DNA of 63,616 bases from Bacillus sp. FJAT-42315. Lineage in GTDB: Bacteria > Bacillota > Bacilli > Bacillales > Domibacillaceae. Below, in pieces: positions 36,274 to 47,669 of this stretch. The stretch spans positions 3,224,799 to 3,288,414 of the forward strand of contig NZ_KZ454941.1 of NCBI RefSeq assembly GCF_002797375.1, given 5' to 3'. Under the pieces are notes generated by a model. The model saw nothing but the letters and a program-made list of their open reading frames with translations, had not been told where the DNA came from and made no database searches. The translations under genes were made by a program, and so were the position numbers. Position 1 is the stretch's first letter. Each line of letters begins with the position of its first letter.

Positions 36274-37044
36274 TTACTTCGCAGACACATACGAGTGTGT
36301 TCTCGAATGCTTCCAAATAAAACGCGTAGCCTGCTCGACAATCATTTCCTTATCATGATCCATAGACGCTACGTGATAAGAGTTTGGCAAAGTAAGGAGC
36401 TGTTTGTTTTTTGATGAAATATATTTATAAATAAACGTCGTATTTTCTGGTGGAACGACATGATCGATGAAAGATTTAATGCAAAGCGCTGGCACCTTGA
36501 TGTTTGATAGTTTACTTGGAATCTCTACCATTAAACTCTGCAATTCACGAATCGCTCGGACAGGTGCTTTGTCGTACGTAATTTCTTCCACATTTTTTGC
36601 CTTTATATCTGGGGCTCCCTCCTCGATAAAACGCGGAGCTGGGGCTTTTTTCAAATATTCAAGCTCTGGAATGGTGAGAGCGGCATTAATCGTGATAATT
36701 CCTTCGATATCCTTATATTCCGATGCTAATTTAAGCGTTAATGTACCACCCATTGATTGCCCCATCACAAATATACGTTTTCCGCGAGCTTTTAATGCGT
36801 GATAACCTTCCTTAAAGCTTTCATACCAATCTTCATACGTACATTTCTCCATATCCAAGTAGTGCGTCCCATGTCCTTTAAGGCGAGGAGCAAGAACAGT
36901 AAACCCTTTGGTTGCCAAGCTTTCTCCTAAAAAACGGACACTTTGCGGCGTTCCAATAAAACCGTGAGAAAGCAAAATCCCGATGTCATTTCCTTCAAAA
37001 TAAAATGCCTCTGCACCTGGTATGACTTTATACTGTTCTTGCAT
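36274..37044 (-). CDS. Carboxylesterase of the Est30/YvaK type
   Basis: The 256-residue protein is an alpha/beta hydrolase. The oxyanion-hole segment is LLSHGFIGTPQSVR, the nucleophile elbow is FVMGQSMGGTL (Ser near residue 98), the acid lies in IKSFIDHVVPPENT and the catalytic His in NSYHVASMDHDKE. This matches thermostable Geobacillus Est30 and B. subtilis YvaK, which act on short- to medium-chain esters. AGGAGGGA precedes the start. It is a single gene facing the arg cluster. Confidence 0.9.
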   Translation of the reverse strand: MQEQYKVIPGAEAFYFEGNDIGILLSHGFIGTPQSVRFLGESLATKGFTVLAPRLKGHGTHYLDMEKCTYEDWYESFKEGYHALKARGKRIFVMGQSMGGTLTLKLASEYKDIEGIITINAALTIPELEYLKKAPAPRFIEEGAPDIKAKNVEEITYDKAPVRAIRELQSLMVEIPSKLSNIKVPALCIKSFIDHVVPPENTTFIYKYISSKNKQLLTLPNSYHVASMDHDKEMIVEQATRFIWKHSRTHSYVSAK

Positions 37045-37189
37045 ACTCGTTCCCTCCTGTTTTAATTCCGATTATTTTTATAGGTTTATTTTAAGTTTTT
37101 ATATCCCACTTGTCAACTGTGAATTAAATTTTTATATGCCAAACAGTCCCTTTCGTGTGACTCGAACTTAATAGTTTCATTGAACCTAA

Positions 37190-37948
37190 TTATATTCCTA
37201 GTCCCCTCATTTCACCCATAACTTTCTCCACCCTGTCATCAATATCTATGCCATTGAATTTATCAAACCGCATTTCGCTCACGATTTTCCCGTCACACAT
37301 AAACAGAATACGCTCCGTCCTAGCCGCAACCTTTGCGTCGTGAGTGACAAGCATAACTGCAGTACCTTCTGTGTTTATTTCAGAAATTGTATCCATAATT
37401 TTCTGTGCGGATTTTGAATTAAGTGCGCCAGTCGGCTCATCACCGAAGATAATTTTAGGATTACTAATAAGTGCGCGGCATATTCCCGCACGCTGAAGCT
37501 GTCCTCCTGAAACTTGGGTAATATCACGCTGTTCCAGTTCCGCAATACCAACCTTTTTCATAAGCAATCTTGCTTTTTCAATAATCTTCGCAGCGCTTTT
37601 TCTGTTATCCCGCATGGAAGGAAGAATAATATTATCGAGAATGTTCAGGTTTCTAAGTAAAGTCGGTTGCTGAAAAACAAAACCCATCTTTGTTCTGCGT
37701 ATGTCAGCAAGCTCCTTTTCACTAAGTGCTGATAGATCCCTGCCATCAAAAGAAACCTTTCCGCCGTCAATACTCCCCATTCCACTCATCGCATACATCA
37801 GCGTCGATTTTCCTGATCCCGAAGGCCCCATAACCGAAACGAATTCTCCATCATTTATTTCCACGGACACTCCATCGAGAACATTATGTTTTTCATTACC
37901 TACTCCGAAAGACTTTACTATATTTTCACCGATAATAATCTTCTTCAT
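37190..37948 (-). CDS. ABC transporter ATP-binding protein (TetR-linked cassette)
   Basis: The 252-residue ATPase has Walker A GPSGSGKST (about 40-48), Q-loop FVFQQPTLL, signature VSGGQLQRAGICRA, Walker B IIFGDEPTGALN and the H-loop LVTHDAK. It is the partner of the large permease encoded immediately upstream (three-base gap). The MacB/LolD-like subfamily is used with FtsX-type permeases. Codon choice and A/T distribution differ somewhat from the neighbouring core genes, and the TetR-permease-ATPase unit looks like one acquired cassette. Confidence 0.92.
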   Translation of the reverse strand: MKKIIIGENIVKSFGVGNEKHNVLDGVSVEINDGEFVSVMGPSGSGKSTLMYAMSGMGSIDGGKVSFDGRDLSALSEKELADIRRTKMGFVFQQPTLLRNLNILDNIILPSMRDNRKSAAKIIEKARLLMKKVGIAELEQRDITQVSGGQLQRAGICRALISNPKIIFGDEPTGALNSKSAQKIMDTISEINTEGTAVMLVTHDAKVAARTERILFMCDGKIVSEMRFDKFNGIDIDDRVEKVMGEMRGLGI

Positions 37949-37951
37949 AAT

Positions 37952-40270
37952 TTACTCCTTCATATTTTCAGATATTTTTATTTTTCCCGCTCTCGATGTA
38001 CCGATAATTGTTGCAATAAGTACTGAGCATATCATCATCAATGGGCATAATAGATACGCAGAAAGTGGATTAACAACAAACTCAAACGACGACGCTCCGA
38101 ACGATGAGATCACCGTGCTCGCAAGTAGCTCTCCAAAAGTGTTTGCTAGAAGCGTCCCAAGAACAGTTCCTACGATCAGAACAAATACCGAACGCGAAAC
38201 ATACTGAATTGTAATATCCGAGTTTGTAAAACCTAACGATTTCATGACCGCAATAGAGTATCTGTCCTTTGCAATAAGCATTTTCATAAACAACAGTGTA
38301 ACTAATACCGCTATAATCAGCGCAACGGCAATTGCAGCATAGGATGCCTTTCCGACGGAGTGTATTGTCGAGCCGAATGTCTGTGTAATATATTCATCAA
38401 TACTCGAAATCTTTGCAAATGTGAACCTATCTGCATATTCCGAAGTCTTTCCTTCAACGAGAGATTGATCCGAAAACTCCGTGTAAATCACGCACCACAT
38501 CATTTCTGCCGAATCGTCAGAGAAAACAGCCTTTGCGGTTTTACCACCATTAGTAATGTCGGAATAAATTCCGCATACCGTGAGATTTTTCTCCTTCCCC
38601 TCAATTATCAGTGTAATAACATCACCGACTTTTTTACCTAGCTCATCAGCGTTAATAGCTGAAAGTGCAATTTCGTCTTCTTTGACAGGAGCTCTGCCTT
38701 CCGAATATTCTACTGGGAATATCGAATGGTCGCCAAGCTCAATTTTTATTCCTTCCTCTGATCCATCATCCGTTTTTACTTTGAATGTTTTCGTCGTAAG
38801 GACAGCATATTTAGAGATAGATCTGTCACGTTCTAGCGTCTTTGCAATTTCCGCTGCTTTTTTAGAAATATTGTCAGTCTGCTGAATGTCAATACGCATA
38901 TCACTATTTCCTATCCCCATATATGTGATGAAGTTTTTTGAGGAAATAGTGTTGTACAGGTTCTGTGGAACGATAATGATAAATGTAGAAATCACAAGCA
39001 CGACAAGCATTGTCATGTAAATACTTTTTCTCATAAAAATATCTTTTACTCCCAGAAAAACATTGGTGTTAAGTAACCTGTTTCCACTTAGACAAAAACG
39101 TTTCGCTCCTGCAGATTTTTCCTGTGAAGTGCCAAATCTTATAGCTTCCACCGCAGATATTTTTTGAAAACGTTTCAACACTTTGCTTACATAAGAAATA
39201 ATTGCAAGGAATACAATCAATATCCCGATTATTCCAACAATTAAAGCAAGAGAAGACTTTTCACTTTCGCCCATATAAAGCCGTATATTTTCAAGAAGCA
39301 TGCCTCTGAACACAAAGGAAAGTCCAAACCCGAGAGTACAACCAGTTGCTGCAATGACCGCGTATTTCGCAAAATAAATCTTTTTTATGTCAGAAACACG
39401 TAGCCCTATTGCTTTCATAACACCTATTTCACGGTAATCGTCTTCGATTTTCGCAAGAAGCGTAAAGCGTATGCACATAAATGTAATAGCAACGACAAGC
39501 ACACTTATAAGAAGTATGACCGCAATCATCAGCCCATCGGAAATGGCATTAAGCATTTTGAAGAGCGGATATGTAATTGTCGGTCCGTTTGCTTCAAGTC
39601 CTGCGGAGGTGTAAGCCGTTTCGAATGCGCCAATTTCAGACAAGTTCTTTAACCTAAACTCAATCAGATATTCCGTGCTCCCGAAATCCTTTATTGCCGC
39701 ATAATCATTTTCGCTCACAAGAAACCTCTTTGACGAGGCAAGTAACGAATTCATCTGTGAATCTCGAAAAAATCCTGCAACAGTAAATTTCTTTCGATCT
39801 ATCACAACTTTGTCACCGACTTTTGCAATGCCATCCTTCATATAACCTACTGGAACATAAACCTCTCCATCAGATACACTTATAATATTTCCGTCAAGAT
39901 CAAGGAGATAATCAAATTTTTCATTCTGTGTACTGAAGCCGTTATCTTGAACAGTATCTGCAAGCGAGTTTCCATCAATTATAATTTGCGAACCATCAAC
40001 ATTGAGAAATTCAACCACTTGAAATTCATCGACATTGCTATTCTGCTCTGCGAAATCCGCAAGCCGTCCAATATCAATATCTCCTGAATGCATCTGCATA
40101 AAATGCGAAGTTTTCGCTTGCTTCATGAGTGTATCTATCGCACCCGAAAGATTTACAACAAGTATTGCCGAGAGAGCAACAAGCATAGCTGCAACAGCGA
40201 CAAATATCGTTGTTGTCAGCGTTATCAACTTGCTTTTTAAAATATCATTACGGATTATTTTGTAATACAT
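37952..40270 (-). CDS. FtsX-type ABC transporter permease (TetR-linked cassette)
   Basis: The 772-residue membrane protein has the N-terminal helix (about 15-37), a large external domain with VPVGYMKDGIAKVGDKVVID, and an FtsX core at about 240-370 (ITFMCIRFTLLAKIEDDYRE, then GVMKAIGLRVSDIK). After a helix near residue 420 comes a second external domain and a last FtsX core at about 650-765 (SIAVMKSLGFTNSDI). Such permeases typically handle peptides or lipids without moving them through a classical channel. The gene lies about 100 bp downstream of the TetR gene and is co-directional. Substrate unknown. Confidence 0.88.
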   Translation of the reverse strand: MYYKIIRNDILKSKLITLTTTIFVAVAAMLVALSAILVVNLSGAIDTLMKQAKTSHFMQMHSGDIDIGRLADFAEQNSNVDEFQVVEFLNVDGSQIIIDGNSLADTVQDNGFSTQNEKFDYLLDLDGNIISVSDGEVYVPVGYMKDGIAKVGDKVVIDRKKFTVAGFFRDSQMNSLLASSKRFLVSENDYAAIKDFGSTEYLIEFRLKNLSEIGAFETAYTSAGLEANGPTITYPLFKMLNAISDGLMIAVILLISVLVVAITFMCIRFTLLAKIEDDYREIGVMKAIGLRVSDIKKIYFAKYAVIAATGCTLGFGLSFVFRGMLLENIRLYMGESEKSSLALIVGIIGILIVFLAIISYVSKVLKRFQKISAVEAIRFGTSQEKSAGAKRFCLSGNRLLNTNVFLGVKDIFMRKSIYMTMLVVLVISTFIIIVPQNLYNTISSKNFITYMGIGNSDMRIDIQQTDNISKKAAEIAKTLERDRSISKYAVLTTKTFKVKTDDGSEEGIKIELGDHSIFPVEYSEGRAPVKEDEIALSAINADELGKKVGDVITLIIEGKEKNLTVCGIYSDITNGGKTAKAVFSDDSAEMMWCVIYTEFSDQSLVEGKTSEYADRFTFAKISSIDEYITQTFGSTIHSVGKASYAAIAVALIIAVLVTLLFMKMLIAKDRYSIAVMKSLGFTNSDITIQYVSRSVFVLIVGTVLGTLLANTFGELLASTVISSFGASSFEFVVNPLSAYLLCPLMMICSVLIATIIGTSRAGKIKISENMKE

Positions 40271-40373
40271 AAGTCACCTCTGTTTTCAAATTGTATAAAT
40301 GGCTGAAGTAACACATAAAAAACTCAATAAGTAAGCCATTCTTCTACTACTACCCGAGAAGACATTTCCTGAA

Positions 40374-41021
40374 TTATTCATTGCTGTTTCTATCTCCACC
40401 GTCAAACATCTTCATCATGTACGTAAGACTTCCGCTTTCGACACCGAGTAGCCTTTCTACGTTGAAAACAAACGCCTGTATACGTGAAACCTGCTCTTCA
40501 TTCGTCATATTCACCATATCATCATCAAAAATTGTATTCGCATACACCACAATCATTTCCATACATTCATATGGATACGGCGTATTGAATAGATCTTGTT
40601 CAATGCCCTCACAGATTATTTTCGTCAGTATTGGTGGAACGCCGTTGATTATGACCTTTTGTATTTTCTGATGCATAAGCGCGTTTTGCGGCCTGTGAAT
40701 GTGTTCCATTATTTCCTGACTGCCTCCTCCACTGATGTTCAGTGACATGACAACGCGGATAATGCGGTCGACTACAGGTATGTCCTTGTCCATGGCAATT
40801 GCCTCCGCCGTCTCTAAAAGACGGATACTATAGCGCTCAATCAGCGCATCCATAATATCCTCTTTTGACTTGAAGTGATGATACAATGTTCCTCGTGCAA
40901 TCCCAACCTTTTCAAGAATATCGTTTGTACTCGTTCCATCAAAACCTTTCTGACCGAAAAGTTCATCTGCTACATCAAGTATTTCGTTCCTACGCTCCTC
41001 AGCTTTCTTTATAACTCTCAT
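40374..41021 (-). CDS. TetR-family transcriptional regulator
   Basis: The 215-residue regulator has the N-terminal helix-turn-helix: ERRNEILDVADELFGQKGFD, then TSTNDILEKVGIARGTLYHH with the recognition helix, and FKSKEDIMDALIERY. The C-terminal ligand domain is not recognisable as to its effector. GAAGGAG precedes the ATG. Its own promoter carries a clear dyad (41040-41058). It presumably represses itself and the downstream permease and ATPase genes. Confidence 0.92.
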   Translation of the reverse strand: MRVIKKAEERRNEILDVADELFGQKGFDGTSTNDILEKVGIARGTLYHHFKSKEDIMDALIERYSIRLLETAEAIAMDKDIPVVDRIIRVVMSLNISGGGSQEIMEHIHRPQNALMHQKIQKVIINGVPPILTKIICEGIEQDLFNTPYPYECMEMIVVYANTIFDDDMVNMTNEEQVSRIQAFVFNVERLLGVESGSLTYMMKMFDGGDRNSNE

Positions 41022-41039
41022 TTTTACAGCTCCTTCTTA

Positions 41040-41058
41040 TAGACCGACTGTCTGTCTA
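41040..41058. promoter_or_regulatory. TetR-type operator dyad
   Basis: TAGACCGACTGTCTGTCTA is a 19-bp dyad: TAGAC and GTCTA form the outer arms, and GAC and GTC the inner arms around a central T. It lies 18 bp before the start of the TetR gene, between its presumed -10 region and the ribosome site, fitting autorepression. Confidence 0.7.
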
Positions 41059-41198
41059 ATATATTACATAATATTACCATGCTATTGGTTTAAAATAAAG
41101 ATCAATTAAAATTTTTTTAGAAAAATTAGGTTTTAACAGATTTAACTTAGGAGATTTGCTGATTTGTTTGTCTTTTTTACTGAACTCCCCACCACACA

Positions 41199-41231
41199 AA
41201 AAAACCTCCCAAGCATCTGCTCGGGAGGTCC
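41199..41231 (-). terminator. Terminator of the gatCAB operon
   Basis: On the minus strand ACCTCCCGAGCA pairs with TGCTTGGGAGGT (one wobble), followed by TTTTTTTG. It stands at the gatB stop. Confidence 0.88.
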
Positions 41232-41236
41232 ACTCA

Positions 41237-42664
41237 TTATCGTTTTTTGATTTCTTCTAATAATAATTTGTTCAGTACAGCTGGGTTTGCTTGTCCTTTA
41301 GAAGCTTTCATGATTTGACCTACTAGGAAGCCTGTTGCTTTGCTTTTTCCGTTTTTGAAGTCTTCGATGGATTGCGGATTCGCATCTAATGCATCATTGA
41401 TGAATTTCAATAACACACCTTCATCAGAAATTTGAACAAGGCCTTTTTCTTTCACGATCGTCTCTGCATCGCCACCGTTTTCGATTAATTCTTTGAATAC
41501 TTTCTTGGCGATTTTTGAAGAAATTGTGCCTTTTTCAATTAAACGAATCATGCCAGCTAAACCTTCTGGTGTCAATTCACATTCAGCTAGCTCTTTGCCT
41601 TCTGCGTTTAAATAAGCGGATACTTCGCCCATTAACCAGTTAGAAGCAAGTTTCGCATCAGCATCCGCTGCCACCGTTGCTTCGAAAAAGTCAGCCATTT
41701 CCTTCGTAATCGTTAATACGTTAGCATCATGTGAAGGTAGGCCAAGCTCGTTCATGTAACGTTCTTTTCGCTGATCCGGAAGCTCAGGAATCGTTGCACG
41801 TACACGCTCTTTCCACTCGTCATCGATGTGGATGTCAACTAGATCTGGCTCAGGGAAGTAACGGTAATCGTCGGAGCCTTCTTTCACACGCATTAATAAT
41901 GTTCGACCAGTCGATTCGTCAAAACGACGAGTCTCTTGATCGATCACACCGCCAGATAATAACACATCTGCTTGGCGTTTTTCTTCGTATTCTAATCCTT
42001 TACGAACAAAGTTAAAAGAGTTTAAGTTTTTCAACTCGGTTTTTGTACCAAACTCTTCTTGACCGTATGGACGTAATGAAATGTTAGCGTCACAACGAAG
42101 AGAACCCTCTTCCATTTTACAGTCAGACACTTCTGTATATTCGATGATTGATTTTAATTTTTCTAAATAAGCATATGCTTCTTCTGGTGTGCGAATATCT
42201 GGCTCAGATACGATCTCCACAAGCGGCGTTCCTTGGCGGTTGTAATCGCATAAAGAAACGTTACCTGCGTGAGTTAATTTACCAGCATCCTCTTCCATAT
42301 GAATGCGAGTGATCCCGATTTTTTTCTTTTTGCCGTCTACTTCGATTTCGATCCAGCCGTTTTCACCGATTGGTTGATCGAATTGGGAAATTTGGTAAGC
42401 TTTCGGATTATCCGGGTAAAAATAGTTTTTGCGGTCAAACTTAGTAACAGATGCCACTTCACAATTCAGTGCCATTGCTGCTTTCATCGCAAATTCGACG
42501 ACGCGTTCGTTGATAACTGGAAGTACACCTGGGTAGCCTAAGTCAACGACCGTTGTATTTGTATTTGGCTCTGCCCCGAAGTGAGCAGGCGCCGATGAAA
42601 AGATTTTTGAATTCGTTTTTAACTCTACATGGACTTCTAATCCAATGACCGTTTCAAAGTTCAT
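41237..42664 (-). CDS. gatB: Aspartyl/glutamyl-tRNA amidotransferase subunit B
   Basis: GatB converts misacylated Glu-tRNA(Gln) and Asp-tRNA(Asn) to the correct forms using ammonia from GatA. The 475-residue protein has the signatures [38 protein letters not shown] and LHMEEDAGK-like [12 protein letters not shown], plus [14 protein letters not shown]. The C-terminal tRNA-binding tail (about 420-475) ends [20 protein letters not shown]. The start at 42664 (MNFETVIG) has AAGGGGTG; a GTG three codons upstream lies within that site. It follows gatA closely. Confidence 0.95.
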   Translation of the reverse strand: MNFETVIGLEVHVELKTNSKIFSSAPAHFGAEPNTNTTVVDLGYPGVLPVINERVVEFAMKAAMALNCEVASVTKFDRKNYFYPDNPKAYQISQFDQPIGENGWIEIEVDGKKKKIGITRIHMEEDAGKLTHAGNVSLCDYNRQGTPLVEIVSEPDIRTPEEAYAYLEKLKSIIEYTEVSDCKMEEGSLRCDANISLRPYGQEEFGTKTELKNLNSFNFVRKGLEYEEKRQADVLLSGGVIDQETRRFDESTGRTLLMRVKEGSDDYRYFPEPDLVDIHIDDEWKERVRATIPELPDQRKERYMNELGLPSHDANVLTITKEMADFFEATVAADADAKLASNWLMGEVSAYLNAEGKELAECELTPEGLAGMIRLIEKGTISSKIAKKVFKELIENGGDAETIVKEKGLVQISDEGVLLKFINDALDANPQSIEDFKNGKSKATGFLVGQIMKASKGQANPAVLNKLLLEEIKKR

Positions 42665-42676
42665 TTTGTTCACCCC

Positions 42677-44134
42677 TTACAATGTTGGTTTTTGTTTATG
42701 AAAGTCTGTTGCTTGTTCAAACGCGTGAGCAACACGATATACTGTTTTCTCATCAAAATGCTTACCAATGATTTGTAGACCAAGTGGCATACCATTTGAG
42801 AAGCCACATGGAACAGAAATACCTGGTACGCCCGCTAAGTTAACAGGAATCGTTAAAAGATCGTTCGCATACATCGTTAATGGATCATTAATGATTTCAC
42901 CAATTTTAAACGCTGGTGTTGGCGTTGTTGGACCGATGATGACATCATAGTTTTCAAATACATCTTCAAAGTCTTTTTTAATTAATGTACGTACTTGTTG
43001 CGCTTTTTTGTAATACGCATCATAGTAACCAGAGCTTAATGCAAATGTTCCAAGCATAATGCGGCGTTTTACTTCATCGCCAAAGCCTTCCGCACGCGTT
43101 TTCTTGTAAAGATCGATTAAGTTTTCAGCATTTTCTGCGCGGTAGCCGTAGCGAATACCGTCAAAACGAGCTAAGTTAGAAGAAGCTTCTGATGACGCTA
43201 ATAAGTAGTAAGTCGCCACTCCATATTTAGAATGTGGAAGCGATACTTCGTCCCAAGTTGCGCCCATGCCTTCTAACACTTTCAATGCATCAAGAACGGA
43301 TTGGCGTACGTCTTCTGACACACCTTCACCAAGGTATTCTTTCGGCACAGCAATACGAAGACCTTTCACATCACCAGTTAAGGCTTGTGTATAAGAATCA
43401 ACTGGGATATTCGCCGATGTAGAATCATGCGGATCGACACCAGAAATCGCTTCTAGTAAGTATGCATTGTCCTCAACATTACGTGTAATTGGACCAATTT
43501 GATCTAATGAAGAAGCGAAAGCGATCAAACCGAAACGAGATACACGTCCGTATGTAGGTTTCAATCCTACGACACCACAGAAAGCGGCTGGTTGACGAAT
43601 CGAACCACCTGTATCCGAACCTAGAGAAAATGGTACTTCTCCTGCGGCTACTGCTGCGGCTGAACCACCTGAAGATCCACCTGGTACACGATCTAAGTCC
43701 CATGGATTACGCGTTTTTTGATAGCTAGAGTTTTCTGTTGAAGACCCCATCGCAAATTCATCCATGTTTAATTTACCGATCGTGATCGTTTCTGCTTCAT
43801 GAAGCTTGTTCATTACCGTTGCATCGTAGATCGGGTCGAAGTTATTTAAAATTTGGCTTCCGCTCGTTGTGCGCAACCCTTTTGTAACGATATTATCTTT
43901 AATTCCAATCGGCATCCCAAATAAAAGGCCTTTTGCCTCATCTGTTCCGATTTTTGCTTGTAATGCTTCTGCTTGTTTGCGAGCATTTTCTTCGTTTAAT
44001 GTGATAAAAGCTTGAACCTTGTCCTCTACTTCTTGAATTCTTTTATAAGATTCATCCACTAAATCAGGGATGGACACTTCTTTTTTATGTAAAAGATCGT
44101 GAAGCTCAGTCAGCTTATGATTAAATAATGTCAT
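42677..44134 (-). CDS. gatA: Aspartyl/glutamyl-tRNA amidotransferase subunit A
   Basis: GatA is the amidase-signature subunit that frees ammonia from glutamine. The 485-residue protein has the Ser-cisSer-Lys triad: lysine in [13 protein letters not shown] (about 80), then [23 protein letters not shown] (the serines near 154 and 178) and [21 protein letters not shown]. It has a standard length and AGGAGG before the start. It lies between gatC (12 bp) and gatB (12 bp). Confidence 0.96.
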   Translation of the reverse strand: MTLFNHKLTELHDLLHKKEVSIPDLVDESYKRIQEVEDKVQAFITLNEENARKQAEALQAKIGTDEAKGLLFGMPIGIKDNIVTKGLRTTSGSQILNNFDPIYDATVMNKLHEAETITIGKLNMDEFAMGSSTENSSYQKTRNPWDLDRVPGGSSGGSAAAVAAGEVPFSLGSDTGGSIRQPAAFCGVVGLKPTYGRVSRFGLIAFASSLDQIGPITRNVEDNAYLLEAISGVDPHDSTSANIPVDSYTQALTGDVKGLRIAVPKEYLGEGVSEDVRQSVLDALKVLEGMGATWDEVSLPHSKYGVATYYLLASSEASSNLARFDGIRYGYRAENAENLIDLYKKTRAEGFGDEVKRRIMLGTFALSSGYYDAYYKKAQQVRTLIKKDFEDVFENYDVIIGPTTPTPAFKIGEIINDPLTMYANDLLTIPVNLAGVPGISVPCGFSNGMPLGLQIIGKHFDEKTVYRVAHAFEQATDFHKQKPTL

Positions 44135-44146
44135 CCTGTTCCCTCC

Positions 44147-44437
44147 TTACTCCATAATAGATGGCACGCGAATTTGCCCATTTTGATGATCCGGGGCATT
44201 TTTCAATACTTCCTCTTGCGGAAGGCCTGGTTTCGCCTCATCTTTACGCATAATGTTTTTCATATCTAAAACATGGGATGTTGGTAATACATCCGTTGTA
44301 TCTAACTCATTTAATTGCTCAGCAAAAGAGATAATGGCATCAAGGTGAGATGTAAATTTCTCTACCTCTTCATCAGTCACCGCAAGGCGCGCTAAATTCG
44401 CCACATGTCTCACTTGTTCTTCTGTAATACGTGTCAA
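44147..44437 (-). CDS. gatC: Aspartyl/glutamyl-tRNA amidotransferase subunit C
   Basis: This 96-residue subunit stabilises the GatA-GatB complex. The pattern [20 protein letters not shown] and the C-terminal [23 protein letters not shown] match the family. The start is a TTG, with GGAGGTG eight bases upstream. It is the first gene of the operon. Confidence 0.94.
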   Translation of the reverse strand: MTRITEEQVRHVANLARLAVTDEEVEKFTSHLDAIISFAEQLNELDTTDVLPTSHVLDMKNIMRKDEAKPGLPQEEVLKNAPDHQNGQIRVPSIME

Positions 44438-44568
44438 TTTCCTTCACCTCCATAAAAATTAAAGCGTGTCACAATACTATTCATCTTATCAAATTTCCCG
44501 AGCTTATAGCAATTCGCACAAAGTTTATTTTACCACGCTCGTACTCTTTCTAGTAGCTTCTTATTAAA

Positions 44569-44606
44569 AGAAATAACCTCCGAGCTTATTCACTCGGAGG
44601 TTATTT
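44569..44606. terminator. Terminator of the aceBA transcript
   Basis: GAAATAACCTCCGAG (about 44569-44583) and CTCGGAGGTTATTTC (about 44592-44606) form a perfect 15-bp stem around an eight-base loop, beside the aceA stop. Confidence 0.88.
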
Positions 44607-44616
44607 CTCACTTTGA

Positions 44617-45897
44617 TTACTGCTTTTGGAATTGCTCTTCTTCTGTTGAACCTTTAAGAGCTGTTGTAGAGGATTCTCCACCAGTAACAACCATTGATAC
44701 TTGGTCGAAGTAGCCTGTTCCTACTTCACGTTGGTGGCGTGTTGCTGTGTAGCCATCTTTTTCAGCATCGAATTCTGCTTGTTGAAGTTCAGAGTAAGCA
44801 CCCATGCCGCGATCTTTGTAGCCAAGAGCCAATTGGAACATGCTGTGGTTAAGCGCATGGAACCCAGCTAATGTAACAAATTGGAATTTGTAACCCATTT
44901 TCCCAAGCTCAACTTGGAACTTCTCGATCGTTTCGTCATCAAGTTTTGCTTTCCAGTTAAATGAAGGAGAGCAGTTGTAAGCAAGTAATTTACCAGGGAA
45001 TTTCTCATGAATCGCTTCAGCAAAACGACGCGCTTCCTCAAGGTTCGGTTCAGATGTTTCACACCAGATTAAGTCAGCATATGGAGCGTAAGCAAGACCG
45101 CGAGAAATCGCTTGATCCAAACCAGCTTTTACTCGATAGAAACCTTCAGATGTACGCTCACCTGTGATGAATGGTGCATCATAAGAATCGACATCACTTG
45201 TAATTAAATCCGCTGCGTTCGCATCCGTACGTGCAATCAATACAGTTGGCGTACCCATAACATCCGCTGCTAGACGAGCTGAAATTAAGTTACGAACTGC
45301 TGTTTGTGTTGGAAGAAGTACTTTCCCGCCTAAGTGACCGCATTTCTTCTCTGAAGAAAGTTGATCTTCAAAGTGAACACCAGACGCACCTGATTCGATC
45401 ATGCCTTTCATTAATTCGAATACGTTCAGTTGTCCACCGAAACCAGCTTCTGCATCGGCAACGATTGGCGCGAAGTAGTCGATCGAGTCGTCGCCTTCCA
45501 TATGAGCAATTTGGTCAGCACGTTGAAGCGCTTGGTTAATACGCTTCACAACGCTTGGTACACTGTTGGCAGGATATAAGCTTTGGTCGGGATACATATG
45601 TCCAGAAAGGTTCGCATCCGCTGCTACTTGCCAGCCGCTCAAGTAGATCGCTTTTAAACCAGCTTTCACTTGTTGAACCGCTTGATTACCCGTTAGTGCG
45701 CCAAGTGCATTAATGAAGTTTTCTGTTTTCATATAGTTCCATAGCTTTTCAGAACCACGACGAGCGAGTGTATGTTCAATGTCAATTGATCCACGAAGCT
45801 TGATGACTTCCTCGGCAGAATATGGACGAGTGACCCCTTGCCATCTTGCATCGTTTTCCCAGCTTTCTTGTAATTGTTGTACGCGTTCGTTTGTCAT
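44617..45897 (-). CDS. aceA: Isocitrate lyase
   Basis: This glyoxylate-shunt enzyme splits isocitrate into succinate and glyoxylate. The 426-residue protein has [39 protein letters not shown] and the catalytic loop [20 protein letters not shown] (KKCGH, Cys about residue 190). [13 protein letters not shown] follows. Short length is typical of the bacterial class. GGGGAGG precedes the start. It is 28 bp downstream of aceB, forming an aceB-aceA operon. Confidence 0.96.
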   Translation of the reverse strand: MTNERVQQLQESWENDARWQGVTRPYSAEEVIKLRGSIDIEHTLARRGSEKLWNYMKTENFINALGALTGNQAVQQVKAGLKAIYLSGWQVAADANLSGHMYPDQSLYPANSVPSVVKRINQALQRADQIAHMEGDDSIDYFAPIVADAEAGFGGQLNVFELMKGMIESGASGVHFEDQLSSEKKCGHLGGKVLLPTQTAVRNLISARLAADVMGTPTVLIARTDANAADLITSDVDSYDAPFITGERTSEGFYRVKAGLDQAISRGLAYAPYADLIWCETSEPNLEEARRFAEAIHEKFPGKLLAYNCSPSFNWKAKLDDETIEKFQVELGKMGYKFQFVTLAGFHALNHSMFQLALGYKDRGMGAYSELQQAEFDAEKDGYTATRHQREVGTGYFDQVSMVVTGGESSTTALKGSTEEEQFQKQ

Positions 45898-45925
45898 GAT
45901 AATTCCTCCCCAATGTTTTTTTATA

Positions 45926-47518
45926 TTAAAGAATTTTATAACCTGGTAAAGTTAAAAACTCCTCAAACTCATCTTGAATAATTAATTGATCAAATAGCTG
46001 AGCCGCTTCTTCAAATCGGTTAGAGGCAAATACTTCTTCTCCTACTTCTTGCTTCAGTTTTTCTACTTCTTCTTCTTTCAATTGTTTATATAATTCCATT
46101 GTCACTTCGCGGCCGTCAGTTAATACACCTTTTGAATGTCTAATCCACTGCCATAATTGAGCACGTGAGATTTCCGCAGTCGCCGCATCTTCCATTAAAT
46201 TATGTAGCGGTGCTGCTCCACGTCCGCTTAACCAGGAGGCGATGTATTGAATGCCTACACTAATATTGACGCGGACTCCTTGTTCAGTAATGTCACCATC
46301 TGGTACGGCAAGAAGTTCTTCAGCAGAGACTTGAACGTCCTCCCGTTTTTTCGATTCAATCTGATTGGACTTTTTCATTTCTGCGTTGAACGCCTCAAGT
46401 GCAACAGGAACAAGGCCAGGATGGGCAACCCAAGTGCCGTCATGTCCATTTTCGGCTTCACGTTCTTTATCTGCCCGTACTTTTGCATAGGCTTCTTCGT
46501 TTTTCTTCTCATCGTCCTTAACCGGAATTTGAGCCGCCATTCCTCCAATTGCCGGAGCTTTTCGGCGGTGGCATGTTTTAATCGTCAGTTGTGAATAAGC
46601 ACTCATAAATGGAACCGTCATTGTTACTTGAGCCCGGTCTGGTAAAATCACATTCTCTTGATTTCTGAACTTTTTAATGTAGCTGAAAATGTAATCCCAG
46701 CGTCCACAGTTCAAACCAGCGGAATGATCACGTAACTCGTATAAAATTTCATCCATTTCAAATGCTGCCACAATCGTTTCAATTAGTACCGTCGCTTTAA
46801 TGGTACTTCTCGGAATGCCGATATACTTTTGAGCAAAAAGGAAGACATCATTCCAAAGTCTCGCTTCTAAATGGCTTTCAAGCTTCGGCAAGTAAAAGTA
46901 TGGCCCTGTGCCATTTTCAACTTGCTTCAAGGCATTGTGGAAGAAGAATAAACCGAAATCAAAAAGGCTTCCAGAGATTGGTTTCCCATCGAGCTGTACG
47001 TTCTTTTCTTCTAAATGCCAGCCTCGTGGGCGAACGATAAGCACAGCTGTTTCCTCTTTTAGTTCATATTTCTTTCCGTTAGGGTTTTCAAAGCTAATTG
47101 TGCGGTTCACCGCATCTCGCATATTGATTTGTCCTTCGATGATGTTGTCCCATGTTGGTGAAGTTGCATCCTCAAAGCAAGCCATATAACATTTGGCGCC
47201 CGAGTTCAGTGCATTGATGACCATTTTCCGGTCTACTGGGCCGGTAATTTCTACTCGGCGATCTTGGAGGTCTTTTGGTAGTGGCGCAATGGACCATTCG
47301 CTGTTGCGGATATGTGCTGTTTCTTCTAGGAAGTCTGGTTGTTTACCTTGGTCAAACTCTTTTTGTCTTTCTTGACGCTTTTCCAGAAGTTCGAGTCTAC
47401 GCTCTCCAAAGCGCCGTTCGAGCTGTTCAATAAACTGCAGTGCATCAGGTGTTAGAATTTCTTCATAACCCGGTCGCATTGCCCCTGTTACATTAATGCC
47501 AGCTGTTTGAGTGGCCAT
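45926..47518 (-). CDS. aceB: Malate synthase A
   Basis: AceB condenses glyoxylate with acetyl-CoA to malate. The 530-residue protein (start at 47518) has [31 protein letters not shown] and VRPRGWHL (catalytic arginine region), then [20 protein letters not shown] and [16 protein letters not shown]. The C-terminal [20 protein letters not shown] is also typical. An ATG three codons upstream is directly joined to the GAGGGG site and so is too close; the chosen start has it nine bases away. Transcription continues into aceA. Confidence 0.95.
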   Translation of the reverse strand: MATQTAGINVTGAMRPGYEEILTPDALQFIEQLERRFGERRLELLEKRQERQKEFDQGKQPDFLEETAHIRNSEWSIAPLPKDLQDRRVEITGPVDRKMVINALNSGAKCYMACFEDATSPTWDNIIEGQINMRDAVNRTISFENPNGKKYELKEETAVLIVRPRGWHLEEKNVQLDGKPISGSLFDFGLFFFHNALKQVENGTGPYFYLPKLESHLEARLWNDVFLFAQKYIGIPRSTIKATVLIETIVAAFEMDEILYELRDHSAGLNCGRWDYIFSYIKKFRNQENVILPDRAQVTMTVPFMSAYSQLTIKTCHRRKAPAIGGMAAQIPVKDDEKKNEEAYAKVRADKEREAENGHDGTWVAHPGLVPVALEAFNAEMKKSNQIESKKREDVQVSAEELLAVPDGDITEQGVRVNISVGIQYIASWLSGRGAAPLHNLMEDAATAEISRAQLWQWIRHSKGVLTDGREVTMELYKQLKEEEVEKLKQEVGEEVFASNRFEEAAQLFDQLIIQDEFEEFLTLPGYKIL

Positions 47519-47641
47519 GAACTTCATCCCCTCTTTGTTATATTACAGTTGTTTATTCTGTTACTCGTATTATATAACAGAAAATATTAGAAGTGAACAG
47601 ATTTTTCAAATAATTTTAAATTTTCCTTCGACAAATTCCCA

Positions 47642-47668
47642 CAAAAAAAAGAGCGGGCTCACCGCTCT
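47642..47668 (-). terminator. Terminator of camS
   Basis: On the minus strand AAGAGCGG pairs with CCCGCTCTT (TGAG loop), followed by TTTTTTTG, beside the camS stop. Confidence 0.8.
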
Positions 47669-47669
47669 T

